Assembly (NCBI GenBank): GCA_900155495.1
Contig: FTLJ01000452.1
Coordinates: 1-20,109, forward strand
Length of the DNA: 20,109 nt
Direction of reading: 5' to 3'
DNA from: Porogramme epimiltina
Lineage: Eukaryota > Basidiomycota > Agaricomycetes > Polyporales > Polyporaceae
Shown here: positions 1 through 9,103 of the stretch, one piece after another
Numbering within the stretch: position 1 is the stretch's first letter
Layout of the letters: each line of letters begins with the position of its first letter
Made by a program: the position numbers and the translations under genes
Notes under the pieces: generated by a model
Seen by the model: only the letters and a program-made list of their open reading frames with translations
Told to the model about the DNA's origin: nothing
Database searches by the model: none

Positions 1-155
1 ATGTTCGCCACCCCCAAAGCCCGGGCTTAGCCCGAGCCCGACCCGGCCCAGCCCGAGCCCTCTCGTAGGGCCGGGCTTTTCCTCCTAACAGGCCCTGGCC
101 CCCAAAAGCCGGGCCCGACCCTGGGCTTTTGAGCCCGGCCCGGCCCTGCACATCA
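1..155. repeat. GC-rich repetitive block with inverted GCCCGG/CCGGGC units
   Basis: The first 155 bases are built from many copies of GCCCG, GGCCC and AAAAGCC/GGCTTTT words in both orientations. There is a perfect 12-bp palindrome AAGCCCGGGCTT at 17-28, a GGGCCGGGCTTTT word near 70-82 and a near-inverse AAAAGCCGGGCCC near 115-127. No convincing coding potential is visible. Blocks of this kind occur in subterminal regions of fungal DNA transposons, hAT-like ones among them, but no transposase or clear terminal repeat is seen here because the window cuts it. The repeat is directly visible; the mobile-element origin is a guess. Confidence 0.55.
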
Positions 156-555
156 CTACTAACTCCTTTCTCCTCGTTCCATAGGCGGCGCATGCCTTCA
201 CAAGAGACGTACCAGTCGCATTGGCACCCCGTAAGCGTAAAACCTTCCCCTCGGCCGGGTAATAAATGGTCATAGTCTCATCTCTTGCTTCGCTTAGAAC
301 TCTGAATTCAAACCTCGATCATGAATCTTCGCGTGTGGTAAGCATTTTTCTCTCCACCTCCCCAAAACCCGAGCAGGCACCTATTTGCATCTGGATCCGG
401 CGTAGACAAAATTGTGGCGGGCTCATACGTTGTACGATTCTGTTTTCTCTCCTACAACATCGTCAAAACCGGCGCCGTCTCGTGGACATGCTACCCGCCG
501 GCGGTGGGCCGCGTGGAGTAACGGCGCGTAAACCAGGGGGCCGGCGGCGAGGTAA
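156..555. other. Non-coding stretch upstream of HET copy A
   Basis: I see no supportable gene here. Short open frames exist on both strands but none has motifs or a believable exon structure. A GTAAGC donor-like word lies near 339, within a pyrimidine-rich area. By position, this should contain the former promoter and leader of the decayed HET copy that follows, but no TATA box or intact leader intron can be shown. Confidence 0.4.
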
Positions 556-2461
556 CTTCGGGTCATTAAGCTCAACGCGTTGTACTCGTGTGAGTACCTC
601 TTGGTAGTGACCCCGCGTTTTGGCTCACGGACGTCTATTCCAGCCATCTCACACTCAGACCCAGGGCCACGGCCGCGAGGAGACATTCCAGCCGGTACAG
701 AAGCTCGCTGAGGAATGCAAGATCACCGGAGGAAACGCGTGGAACCTCGTCGGCGAGAAGATCCGTCGTCCCTGCGAGATTGCTGAAGGCGATAGTTGTA
801 CCTGGATCTAGATCGACTCGTGCCGCATCGACGCCACAAGCGGCAGAGTTTTATGAGGCTATTGACTCCGTGTTGCCTGGCACGCCCCTTGCTGAGGTCT
901 GCCACGATTATCCCGAAGACGTCGCCGACGAAGACGATCTAGAAGATGGAGCGCCGGATTTCCGGCGCGTGCGATGGCACCGCCGCATGTCTCAGGCGGC
1001 CAAACGCAAGACGACACGAGTCGAGAACGAGGCGCATCGCTTGCTCGCGATCTTCGATATCAGCATACAGACGCTGTGCAGAGAGCGGCGACAGGCGGCT
1101 CCCGCGGCTGCATTTCCTCCGCGGGCACCGCCCCGAGCGATCCGTCGTCTTCGCTATACTTCTCGTTGTCTGAGAAGGTGCATGCATTCCATTCAAGTGT
1201 AATTCCGCTCTTATTCTCGCCCCGGAATCGCGAAAGAAGTTCATCTGATTAGGCTTGCCACGAGATGCCGTTGTTTGAGGTGATTCCAGTTGGCATGACA
1301 TGCTCGTTCCCGGTCACTGGGGTCGTTGGAGTCCGCCAAACACTATTCTTATGCCACAACAACGCCCAGCCCCTCGACCGCCACCATCCTCCCCGGATCG
1401 TGAGACCCTGGATCGATTTCGTGAACCAGCTGCACTACGTCTCATAGCCATCTCTCAGACCAACAAAGGCTGGGTGCCGGCCTGCCTGCCTCGGCCGCGA
1501 TCGCCACGCCCTGCGCTTACGCGGACAGCGCGTTAACAACACTGAGCGCGACATCTACATCATGGGTCCACACTTCGACATGCAGGCGCAGACGGCATTC
1601 ATCTCCGACGTTGCTAGCCTAACATCGCGCCCACGCCGTTCCACATTTCTCGGACGCTCATCTAGATCCTGAGCGCGCTCGAGTTCTTCCCCTAAACCGG
1701 GGCAGTATCCTGAGGTCTTACCTCACATGACGCAATATGCTTCGAATTCCAGAATGATCTGCATCCTCCTCGGCGTACCCACCAATTCCCGAAGCATCGA
1801 CCCATCGGCGCCCGCGCAGCCTGAACTGGCCGTGCACGGAGCACTTCTACTGCGAGACGAGGAGAGATCCTTGGGAAGACCACGCGCACAACTGCGCGAC
1901 GGAACACATCGAAAACTGGCCTGCCCACAGCCTCCAGTTTGACGACGCGGAGCGCACGATTCGATGTCTGCGCCCCTAGGTAGACGCCCCTCTTCCTAGC
2001 CCTCCACAGATCTCCAAACGCTCCCTAGTAACTCGCCTCGGGCCGTTATCGCAGGCCTGCCATTCGACCGCGGGGCTCCTCCACTAACTCGCAGATCTAT
2101 CCCTCCAGAACAACGCGCTTGTTGTGCAACATCGACGCCCCCCGCGCTCGCGCCACTGAAGATGCGCCCAGGTTCGACGTGCCCACAGAGTCTCCCGTCG
2201 CGCCCTACGGAGTGCAATACACGACCACGCCCAATATGATAACCAGGATGGCTAGCAGCGTCGACAGCCCTCGATATGAGATTCGCCGTGACCCTGTGGG
2301 CCTACGACGCCGCCCGCGGACGCGAGATGCAGATGCAGGGGCTGAAGAGCGCCGTCACAGATCTCAAGGAATCCAACGCGGCCCTCAATCAACTCCTGCA
2401 TGATCACGCTCAGCCTCACACTCGCGCTTCTCCATCTGCTAGGGGCCGCTCACCACTTTAG
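556..2461 (+). pseudogene. HET-domain gene copy A, heavily decayed
   Basis: This is a relic of the same gene family as the intact copy at 3754-5997. The former start region (ATGTGGGTC in relatives) reads CTTCGGGTC at 556-564, followed by a 1-nt insertion. The first recognisable HET block starts at S-H-T (about 647) and runs to an in-frame TAG at 809-811 that replaces part of the W-I-D-S-C-C-I-D-K motif. Beyond a frameshift, L-A-E-V-C-x-x-Y reappears. At about 980/981 the R-W-H motif is fused directly to R-R-M-S-x-A-A-K-R-K, a deletion of about 177 bases that removes R-G-W-T-L-Q-E. The CTGAGAAG exon end survives at 1170-1177. The second module is recognisable at 1271-1400 (F-E-V-I-P-V-G-M), near 1675-1700 (L-E-F-F-P) and 1880-1965 in broken frames. 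The coiled-coil tail survives at about 2276-2461 (L-K-E-S-N-A-A-L-N). No functional product is expected. Confidence 0.85.
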
Positions 2462-2467
2462 GATTAG

Positions 2468-2890
2468 ATGCCAGCCCCGGTCTACGCCACCACCGCGGCG
2501 CGCCGCGCTTCAGTCAATACCAGTGCGCTGCGATGGCCTCTACGGCGACCTGCTCTCCACGCCCCACGTGCGGACCAATTTGGGGGCGGGCTATTGATGG
2601 GGGCACTGATAAAAGCATGCCGTGAGGGATCTTAGTTGGAAGCACGGCAGTCGCATAGCTACCACTGTGCGGTACGGATTCGAACCCGGGGTTCGACAGA
2701 ATTAGCTCCTTAGTACACTTGATTCGATCCTTAGTCCCCAGAAGTGCGTTGGTAATATATGCGACTCATGCGGTGCTACAGCGCGTCTTAGCGCAGAACA
2801 ACGGGACGCTGTTCCGCCAGAAATGGCTGCTGATTCGCCAATGACCATTCCAAGTTGCATTACTAGACTAGGCGCCATTGTCCATAAACT
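2468..2890 (+). repeat. 3' flank of copy A, duplicated at 6345-6865
   Basis: Several collinear blocks here match the flank of copy B. They are CCACCGCGGCGCGCCGC near 2490; GATGGGG..CA..AGAAGC/AAAAGC..GGATC near 2597-2635; GACAGAATTAGCTC near 2694; GGTGCTACAGC near 2771; GATTCGCCAATGA near 2832; and GGACTAGGCG/AGACTAGGCG near 2864. The blocks keep the same order but are separated by indels, so this is an old duplication that included non-coding DNA 3' of the HET gene. Confidence 0.6.
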
Positions 2891-3494
2891 ACGATGGCGC
2901 GCCACAGCTGGGACCTCAGCTGGGCGTCACGTGATGTTGTCTATGACGCGGCCTGACGACTGAGTCGCTTCCCTTCCTCGCCGCCATATGGACCAAGTTC
3001 GCTGAAGATGCCATTCAGTGGCACTCGCACATCCATACCCAGAAGGCAGCTCACTGGTAGCTCCTTTTCAGGCCCTTGTGTCTCCGCAACCAATGTTATG
3101 GACCTGAAAACTCGGACTGGCCGCACTGCCAACTTTTCCCTGATACAGAGGTGCTATATATACTCTCCATTTAATACGCCGTAATAAGTATGGTACGGAG
3201 AGGTGAGTGATACAGTTCTGTTAGTGCTCGCTTTCAAGTACTCATCGAACCTTGGCGAATAGATCCAGAATAAGCACTTCCGGAATGGACCGCTTGTTCA
3301 ATTAGAACTAGGCCCACGGTTGTGTTCAGATTCGTGTATCACGCCTCAGGTGTACGAAGCACGTGCAGTAGCGACTGAACAACAGCCCATATGTAGGTAA
3401 CGCAATACCACCGTACAGCTGAGAGGGATCTGATTCGCACGTCTGCTGACGCACCTCTCCTTCCAGCACCACGCTGTCCAAACCTCTTCCACGC
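2891..3494. other. Intergenic region before HET copy B
   Basis: No gene can be supported. A minus-strand open frame at about 2941-3132 lacks an ATG and has only a vague resemblance to any family. A CACGTG hexamer inside GTCACGTGA lies at 2926-2934, at the very start of this region. A TATATATA element is listed separately. The region probably holds the promoter and distal leader of copy B. Confidence 0.4.
3155..3162 (+). promoter_or_regulatory. TATATATA element, possible TATA box for copy B
   Basis: A perfect TATATATA sits about 600 bases upstream of the start codon of copy B, in an otherwise GC-balanced region. If it drives copy B the leader would be long and would contain an upstream ATG at 3495. 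It could equally be a chance A+T run or belong to something now lost. Confidence 0.3.
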
Positions 3495-4046
3495 ATGTAC
3501 TCCTCGGAAGAGCTCTTCGAACTCGTACAAGCATCGCTCCGAGAACTCTATTGCTTCCAAGAGCTCTATGACCTACGAGCTCGAAATCTTCCTCTCCAGC
3601 TACGGCTTCACTTAGACCTTCCAGGACAAACTTGGCCTTATCTCAAGCCCGTCGTAACTGCCAGCACACGGGGAACTCTAGACCCAGCAGTGAGTCCACA
3701 CATCCTTGTTGCTGCTATGTTCATTAATCTCTCCCTCGTACAGAGGCTACACGATGTGGGTCCTCAGCACTGCCCGCGCAGAGCTCCACTACTTTACCGA
3801 CTGTGCCGCCGTTACCGGAGGTTATGCGATCCTCTCCCACACCTGGCATCGGAGCCCCGGCCGCGAGGAGACATTTCAAGACGTCCAGAGGTTTGTCGAC
3901 GAATGCAACATCACCGGAGAACACCCGCGCGACCGCGTCGGAGAAAAGATACGACGGTTCTGCCAGATCGCGGAGAGCGATGGCTACGACTGGGCCTGGA
4001 TCGACTCTTGCTGCATCGACAAGATGAGCAGCACGGAGCTGTCTGA
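3495..4046 (+). CDS. Possible upstream ORF overlapping the start of HET copy B
   Basis: An ATG at 3495 opens a frame of 65 codons (starts M-Y-S-S-E-E-L-F-E-L) before the leader intron at 3690-3743. That intron is a multiple of three, so the frame stays open whether or not it is spliced out, and it then continues past the HET start codon in a different frame to 4046. If transcripts begin upstream of 3495 this frame would reduce translation of HET copy B. If they begin downstream, it does not matter. I recognise no protein family, and the part after 3754 is only an out-of-frame shadow of the HET gene. Confidence 0.2.
   Translation: MYSSEELFELVQASLRELYCFQELYDLRARNLPLQLRLHLDLPGQTWPYLKPVVTASTRGTLDPAVSPHILVAAMFINLSLVQRLHDVGPQHCPRRAPLLYRLCRRYRRLCDPLPHLASEPRPRGDISRRPEVCRRMQHHRRTPARPRRRKDTTVLPDRGERWLRLGLDRLLLHRQDEQHGAV
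3690..3743 (+). other. Predicted 5'-leader intron of HET copy B
   Basis: Donor GTGAGT at 3690, acceptor CGTACAG ending at 3743, 54 nt, with a pyrimidine-rich 3' part. It ends 10 nt before the ATG. Copies C, D and E have a GT..CAG leader intron in the same position, which is the best support. Confidence 0.6.
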
Positions 4047-5997
4047 GGCGATCAACTCCATGTTCACCTGGTATGCCCTCGCCGAGGTCTGCTACGTCTA
4101 TCTTGAAGACGTCCCACACGCCGACGATCCGCACGCGGAGGGCTCAAAGTTTCGGACGGCGCGATGGCATTCGCGGGGGTGGACACTGCAAGAGCTCCTG
4201 GCCCCGTCGTTTAGTATCTTCTTCTCGAAGGAATGGAAGAAGATCGGGACAAAGTACGACTTGCGCGCTCCACTTTCTGAGTGCACAGGTATTGATGTGG
4301 AGTACCTCACCCGTGAATGGGACTTCCGCACACACCCGTCAATCGCGAGGCGCATGTCCTGGGCGGCTAAACGCAAGACCACGCGGGTCGAGGATGCGGC
4401 GTACTGCCTGCTCGGAATCTTCGGCATCAACATGCCAACCCTGTACGGTGAGGGGCGGCACGCATTCCAGCGGTTGCAAGAGGAGTTAGTGAAGCAGAGT
4501 ATCGACGCGACACTGTTTGTTTGGGGTAACTACGACAACTCAAGTGAGAACGAAAGGCAACAACGTCCTCTTTCTCTCATTCATACCAGGATTCACAACC
4601 CGGATAACCCTCGTATATTCCTATTCGCTCCATCGCCGAGCCTGTTTCAAGAATGGTCGAAAACGTACACCTCCCCGTGGAAACTCCCGCCACCGACAGA
4701 TCTGCACTCTTCACCAAATATCCAGTTGCCTAAGAAAGTACGTGTATTGCACTTCATACTTAACCCATTCTCGCGCCGGATCTGAACTGACTGGCAATAG
4801 CCCAAGGATAGTGTGCTCGGTCAAGACCATGGCGAAGCTCCTACATTTGAGCTTACTCCGTATGGCATGAAGTGCCACTTTCCAGTTGCAGAGGTCAATG
4901 GGATCACCATCGCTGTCCTCCCGTGTAAAGCGAATGCCGAACGTCTCGGACTTCTACTCCATCCGGCTCCGAGCGACGAAACACAGGTACTGTCGCGCCA
5001 GGTCTATTACGTCTCGTGGTCGTTTCAAAAGGCGAATGGCCTCGGGTATGAGATCGCGAGGGTCACCTGCCTCGGCCACGACCTCCACAACTTGCGTTTC
5101 CATGGAAATCCCGTCTTTCCCACGTGGCGTGATATCTACATCGTAGCTCATCCGCCCACAACCGGACGTAGAGATGGCGCTCATCTCCTCCAGCGGTTCC
5201 TTGCCGATGTTGCGCCCACATCGTTCCGCATCCCCCGCACGCTTCTGCAGAATTGTAACGCCCTCCAATTCTTCCCCAGCACTGGCACGGTATCCTGGGA
5301 CCCGGCATCGACAGGCACACTATGGCTCAAATTCAGCAGCACAGCATCGGAGGAGTCGGTTCGCATTCTCCTCGGGACGTGCGCGAAGGCACCCATTAAT
5401 ATGCGCCCATGCCACTGGGCGTGGCTCGAGCACCACTGTTCCGCGACGTGGGGGCAGCTCTGGACGGAATACGCACACAACTGTGCGACAGACCATATCG
5501 AAGACTGGGACGACCGCACGCGGGAGTTCGGAGATGCGGAGCGTACGATCCGTCTCATGTTCACACCGTGCCGGCACGCGCCCGAGCGAACGCTCGTGCT
5601 CAGCCTGGAGCTTATCGGAAGCGTGTATGAGGAGATCCAGCGCAACGCGAATGTGTATCTCTCCCCTCCTGTGCGGGCCCGGCGAAGATTCACAAATAAC
5701 GACGAGCCGTCAAGTAGCACTATTGACCTCTTGCCTCCACAAGGTGCTTCCATCCTCGGGTCAATTTATTCTGCTTCATTTTTCGCCACCGCTCGAGCCG
5801 TTCGAGTCTGGAATGCCGTTTCAACTTCAATGGCCCCCCCATCTCGGCGTCCGACGGACGACATGGCCGCCATGATCAGCAACCTCCGCGACGAGATCCG
5901 CACCCTGAGGGCACGCGACGCCTCCCGCGAGCGCGAGGTGCAGGAACTCAGGAGCGCTCTCGCACAGCTCAAAGAGTCAGCTCTGCCTCGCCTCTGA
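3754..5997 (+). CDS. HET-domain protein, copy B (intact)
   Basis: Model: join(3754..4737, 4801..5997), 726 aa. HET (heterokaryon incompatibility) proteins act inside the cell in fungal non-self recognition and can trigger cell death on activation; the partner or trigger here is unknown. Visible motifs are G-G-Y-A-I-L-S-H-T-W (residues 22-31), W-I-D-S-C-C-I-D-K (82-90) and R-G-W-T-L-Q-E (141-147). Next comes the post-HET segment K-R-K-T-T-R-V-E-D..M-P-T-L-Y-G-E-G, about residues 205-240 (probably the DUF8212-type region; name from memory). The second exon (from residue 329) carries a conserved module with T-P-Y-G-M, G-L-L-L-H-P-A-P, P-T-W-R-D-I and D-H-I-E-D-W. A short charged coiled coil (about 680-720, M-I-S-N-L-R-D-E-I-R) ends the protein. 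No signal peptide is seen and there is no NACHT or WD40 part, so it is not a HET-E-type STAND protein. The ATG is chosen because M-W-V-L-S-T matches copies C and E. This is the best-preserved coiled-coil-type copy. Confidence 0.88.
4738..4800 (+). other. Coding intron of HET copy B
   Basis: Donor GTACGT at 4738, CTGAC branch-like site near 4787, acceptor CAATAG ending at 4800; 63 nt, phase 0. It removes an in-frame TGA (4783-4785) and joins L-P-K-K to P-K-D-S. Its position after codon 328 equals the first coding intron in copy E. Confidence 0.8.
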
Positions 5998-6344
5998 CCC
6001 ACCCCACTCCGCCTACTTGAAGCTCCCCGACACAGGTCACGTGACCCTGTTTCTATCTTCGTCGTCGCTGCCGCTCGCTTAAGTAGAACTATAATGCTCA
6101 ATGTCCGCTCCGGTTCCCTCGACAAACGCCACTACAGAGCAAGCATCTGCCTCTCTTCTACCCATGCATACACTCGTTGAAACCCCGCCGCCCACTCAGG
6201 AGGACGTCCTAGGCTCGGACCGGACACGCCTTACTAGTAGATTTTGTAGGGGAGTATATAATTCGTGTTACCGCGGCTCGACTACACCGACAAACTCTAC
6301 TGCAAGCGAGTGCAATGCATATGCTTTGCTTTGGGCAAGCACGC
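5998..6344. other. Segment 3' of copy B absent from copy A flank
   Basis: About 350 bases separate the stop of copy B from the flank shared with copy A, where the shared flank begins almost at once. Either an insertion in B or a deletion in A explains this. I see no gene; a GTATATAAT word lies near 6254 and a CACGTG palindrome is listed separately. Confidence 0.4.
6035..6046. promoter_or_regulatory. GGTCACGTGACC palindrome
   Basis: A perfect 12-bp palindrome centred on CACGTG, 38 bases after the stop of copy B. The core GTCACGTGA fits the E-box type bound by bHLH factors such as Cbf1 in yeasts. A weaker match, GCCACGTGAC, lies 20 bases after the stop of copy D. Function in a 3' flank is not established. 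Confidence 0.35.
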
Positions 6345-6865
6345 GTTCCGGCCCCTGCCCATACTGCCACCGCGGCGCGCCGCTCCTCCCCCGATACCTC
6401 AGACGTCCGCACGTATTTCAGCTTCTGCGACAGCCCATAGGACAACTAACTCTCCATGTCCCACGCATATGTGAAGGCGAGGCCGGCCATCGATGGGGAC
6501 ATCCACAGAAGCGCACCATGACGGATCGTAGTAGGGAGGAACCAGCGCCCGCCGGCTCCGCCACGAGCGAGCGCGACGTGCCAGTGGATCCTCCCATCCT
6601 GGAAAGGCGCATACGGTAGCGACGAGAAATTGGTTCTCTTCATACTTACTTCTATCCACGATCACCAGTGGGGATATGGCACACATCTCATACATACGCG
6701 TCGAGTCGCGAAGTACAATATCCGCGGCTTTGTAACATGTCACTCGTACGATGCTACAGCACTTCTGGTCTTGGACTTGGAACAATCGAACGCTGCCCTA
6801 CCTAGGAATGTCTACTGATTCACCAATGAGCACTGGATGTACGTCTGGACTAGGCGATACTCACC
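6345..6865 (+). repeat. 3' flank of copy B, duplicated from/with 2468-2890
   Basis: Ordered matches to the copy A flank are visible: CCACCGCGGCGCGCCGC at about 6369, ATCGATGGGGACA at about 6490, GGATCGTAGTAGG near 6522, GACGAGAAATTGGTTCTC near 6621, GATGCTACAGC at about 6749, GATTCACCAATGA at about 6817 and GGACTAGGCG at about 6847. Indels of up to about 100 bases separate them. The match ends soon after 6865. Confidence 0.6.
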
Positions 6866-6933
6866 GCGGTGACGCGCACGACGACTTCTTATCACTACTA
6901 TGCCGCTTACAGAAATGCTATGTGAGCGAGCTT

Positions 6934-7410
6934 CTAGGACAGAGGAAAGGAAAGGGACATAAATTGCGAGAACGGGTGGACGAAGAACGATGAAGCGCTT
7001 ACCGATTGACAAACACAAAAGGCGGAACGATCAGAGTGTCTTCCGTGACGTGCTTCAGGGAAAGCCATAATTTTGACCGGCGCGCTCTTGTATTTCTTCC
7101 AACGTCTTGACCTGCCGCTGCTGGAAGCCGGCGTAACGTGCGGAGATCCGTTCTTTTCGCGATGGGCGTTGCACGGGGCGAGAACGCGGGGAGCACGCGC
7201 CTAAGCTGCCGGCGCGGGCATACTGCCGGGATTTGCAGGCACATTGCAATGAGCCTTCGCGGGAGCGAGGGTGGCGATGTCATTCAGAGTGCGGAGCCGG
7301 CGGTGTGTGAAAGGCGCGATGACCGGAAAGGGTTGGCGCACTCGCCACAGCCATTTGGGGGGGGGGGAGACCAAAACGACGATGAGGGCATTGATTGGCG
7401 TTGGGAACAT
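6934..7410 (-). pseudogene. Possible minus-strand gene relic, family unknown
   Basis: On the minus strand an ATG at 7410 follows a TATATAA box, and an open frame of 69 codons starts M-F-P-T-P-I-N-A. A run of 11 C on this strand (7357-7367) lies within the first 20 codons. Beyond it, protein-like sequence appears in another frame, including R-Y-A-G-F-Q-Q-R-Q and L-E-E-I-Q-E-R-A-G-Q-N-Y-G at about 7060-7160. A clean intron follows: donor GTAAGC starting at 7002 and acceptor with a long pyrimidine run ending CCTAG at 6934, 69 nt. This suggests a real spliced gene, now frameshifted or mis-modelled. The part closest to copy B may have been lost during duplication. I recognise no family, and the N-terminal part could be organelle-targeting, which is only a guess. 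Confidence 0.3.
7357..7367. repeat. G11 homopolymer
   Basis: Eleven consecutive G on the + strand inside the possible minus-strand gene relic. Such a tract is prone to slippage and to sequencing error, so the apparent frameshift there may be either biological or technical. Confidence 0.9.
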
Positions 7411-7499
7411 CTTCGCCGGCCTATGAGGCAGATGCGGTCGACGGGGGAAAGAGGCACGCTGAGAGCTGCTGGAAACGCGTTAGAAGAAGGAAACGCACC

Positions 7500-7506
7500 T
7501 TATATA
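7500..7506 (-). promoter_or_regulatory. TATATAA, possible TATA box of minus-strand relic
   Basis: Reads TATATAA on the minus strand about 90 bases before the ATG at 7410, a plausible fungal core promoter spacing. It supports the minus-strand relic but proves nothing alone. Confidence 0.3.
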
Positions 7507-7850
7507 TCCTTCACAGTCTCATGAACACCCGAAGTCTCCGGTCCCTCCAACAAGCCGTGCTTTGAGCGATTAATGGTAGAAGCAACCTGTCGGGGACGTG
7601 GACGTGCAACATGGCGAAGTATAACAGGTGACGGAGTAGTCGCCAAGCTTGCGTACAGGACGGCTGAGGGGTGCGAAAGTGATGCGTGAGGGTAGTGAGG
7701 GTGAGTCCCGGGAGAAGGCCGGTTGAATCGACTGCGGGCGGGTGCGTCGTGTGTGCGAGAAGGTCTTGCGATACCAGAAAGGTGAACATCAGGGTACAGA
7801 AAATGTATCAGTGACTTACTGTGACTCAAAAAGAGCCTGGAAAGGTGGGT
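7507..7850. other. Intergenic region between divergent gene models
   Basis: This lies between the minus-strand relic and the + strand model starting at 7851, so it may be a divergent promoter region. Open frames on the minus strand (about 7500-7829) are rich in His, Ser and Pro, show no motifs and are not called. Confidence 0.35.
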
Positions 7851-8753
7851 ATGTTACGGAAGGCCAAGAGAGCAGCCAAAGGGACGGTGTCGGGCCGTCG
7901 CGCAGATGAAGCGGCGGGACTCCAGGAGGTCTCCTTCGGTCTAGCCGAGCCTCGGGGACCCCTGACACCCCATCGCCGTTTCCGGCTGCGGAAGCCGCCT
8001 CGCTGCTTGATCAACACGGTCAGCTCTCCCAGTTCAACGTTGGACACTCGACGTTTAAGCGTGAACATTGCGGGAGTATTGGTGAACGCGGAGCCTAGCG
8101 CAACGCGTGACAGTCTGTCAGCGATGGAATCTCGGGGCTTGCTTCCTGACATGATCAACCCGCCCGCCAAACCCCATTCCAGGCAACCTAGTGAGTCAAC
8201 CACGATCTCCTGCGCTCAGCTTCACGCACTCAAGTCGCTCAATGAGCTAAAGGGCTGCCTTTTGATCATGGGCTTGCACTCCATGATATTTCAACATGCT
8301 TCGATCGAGAGACTGCTCGTGCACACCGAGGTGAGAGTTCATTTCTATTTTGCGGTTACCCCGCTGACTCGAACAAATCAAGTCAAGTAACAGATGTTTG
8401 CGTCGCTTACAGCTATTACACGTCCGCCGCCTCTTCGTTAGAGATGACTTCAACTCAGCAGCCAGCCGCCTCAAGTTAGATGACCACGGCTTAGCAATTC
8501 TTTTGCAAACACCTACTTTCCTTTCCTCCGACAGAGTGAGTCGCTCTACACTCCCTCTCCCATCACCGTTCGACAACCCTACAGTTCGGACACTGTTCAC
8601 ATCCAACTCACCCAAACACGACAGATCGACGAACTCCATACGCTTTCGTCCACCGTGACCCTTTCATCCCACGCTAGGCTTCCTGACGCCTTCTCCGTAC
8701 CGCCACCATCAAACGAGGCCGCAGCTTACGTTCAATGCGCATACGACACCTGA
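7851..8753 (+). CDS. Unrecognised three-exon gene model, 243 aa
   Basis: Model: join(7851..8330, 8413..8535, 8625..8753). The frame is closed upstream by a stop at 7812, and the first ATG is at 7851. Exon 1 begins M-L-R-K-A-K-R-A-A-K and is basic; its last part has a helix-like stretch, A-L-K-S-L-N-E-L-K-G-C-L-L. Exon 2 encodes L-L-H-V-R-R-L-F-V-R-D-D-F and exon 3 encodes I-D-E-L-H-T-L-S-S-T, ending C-A-Y-D-T. Both introns are phase 0 with GTGAGA and GTGAGT donors and CAG acceptors, and splicing joins three frames that look protein-like. Exon 3 is the most convincing. The upstream part of exon 1 is less certain and could be leader or a mis-framed exon. I do not recognise the family and assign no function. 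It sits between HET copies B and C on the same strand but shares no sequence with them. Confidence 0.35.
8331..8412 (+). other. Predicted intron 1 of the 7851-8753 gene model
   Basis: Donor GTGAGA at 8331, CTGAC branch-like site near 8374, acceptor CTTACAG ending at 8412; 82 nt, phase 0. Confidence 0.4.
8536..8624 (+). other. Predicted intron 2 of the 7851-8753 gene model
   Basis: Donor GTGAGT at 8536, acceptor ACGACAG ending at 8624; 89 nt, phase 0, pyrimidine-rich in its first half. Confidence 0.4.
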
Positions 8754-9045
8754 TCTCTTCATCGTGCACCAAGAGCGGACACGACATTGCCCCTCACAAC
8801 GTGTCATGAGATTGGAGGTGAATATGAGCCTGGACCAGGGCATGCCGAATTCTGCTGGGACACTTGCTGATGATCGATTAGGAATTACTCACAGCGCTCC
8901 TTATCTTTCCGTCGCGGTCGGAGCGCGCACACCTGAGGCTCTCGAAGTTCATAAATAATCCGACTCCGCGACTCCATTAGTAGTAGCATCTCTACACCGC
9001 GTTTTCCCCCTTCCTCTCCCATCAGAGGGCGGGCCTTGTCACCAG
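8754..9045 (+). promoter_or_regulatory. Promoter and leader region of HET copy C
   Basis: No gene is visible here. An ATAAATA word at 8951-8957 is the best TATA-like candidate, about 95 bases before the leader intron. A pyrimidine-rich run (9001-9024) follows, as often seen around fungal transcription starts. The assignment rests on position. Confidence 0.35.
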
Positions 9046-9096
9046 GTATGATGTCTACTCGCCTTTCAAGAACCCCGTTTAAACCTCCCGTCTCAG
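9046..9096 (+). other. Predicted 5'-leader intron of HET copy C
   Basis: Donor GTATGA at 9046, acceptor GTCTCAG ending at 9096; 51 nt, ending 7 nt before the ATG. It occupies the same place as the leader introns of copies B, D and E. Confidence 0.6.
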
Positions 9097-9103
9097 ACTC
9101 CAT

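Noticed and set aside
2650..2740. tRNA-like B box (GGTTCGAATCC-type word on the minus strand, with GTGGTAG nearby)
   Set aside because: The T stem does not pair, the A-box-like word lies on the wrong side, no cloverleaf can be folded, and the segment aligns with ordinary flank sequence after copy B.
2941..3132. Minus-strand frame with L-L-G-M-D-V resembling a retroelement protease end
   Set aside because: The similarity is a few residues, there is no ATG, and no neighbouring reverse transcriptase or LTR is seen.
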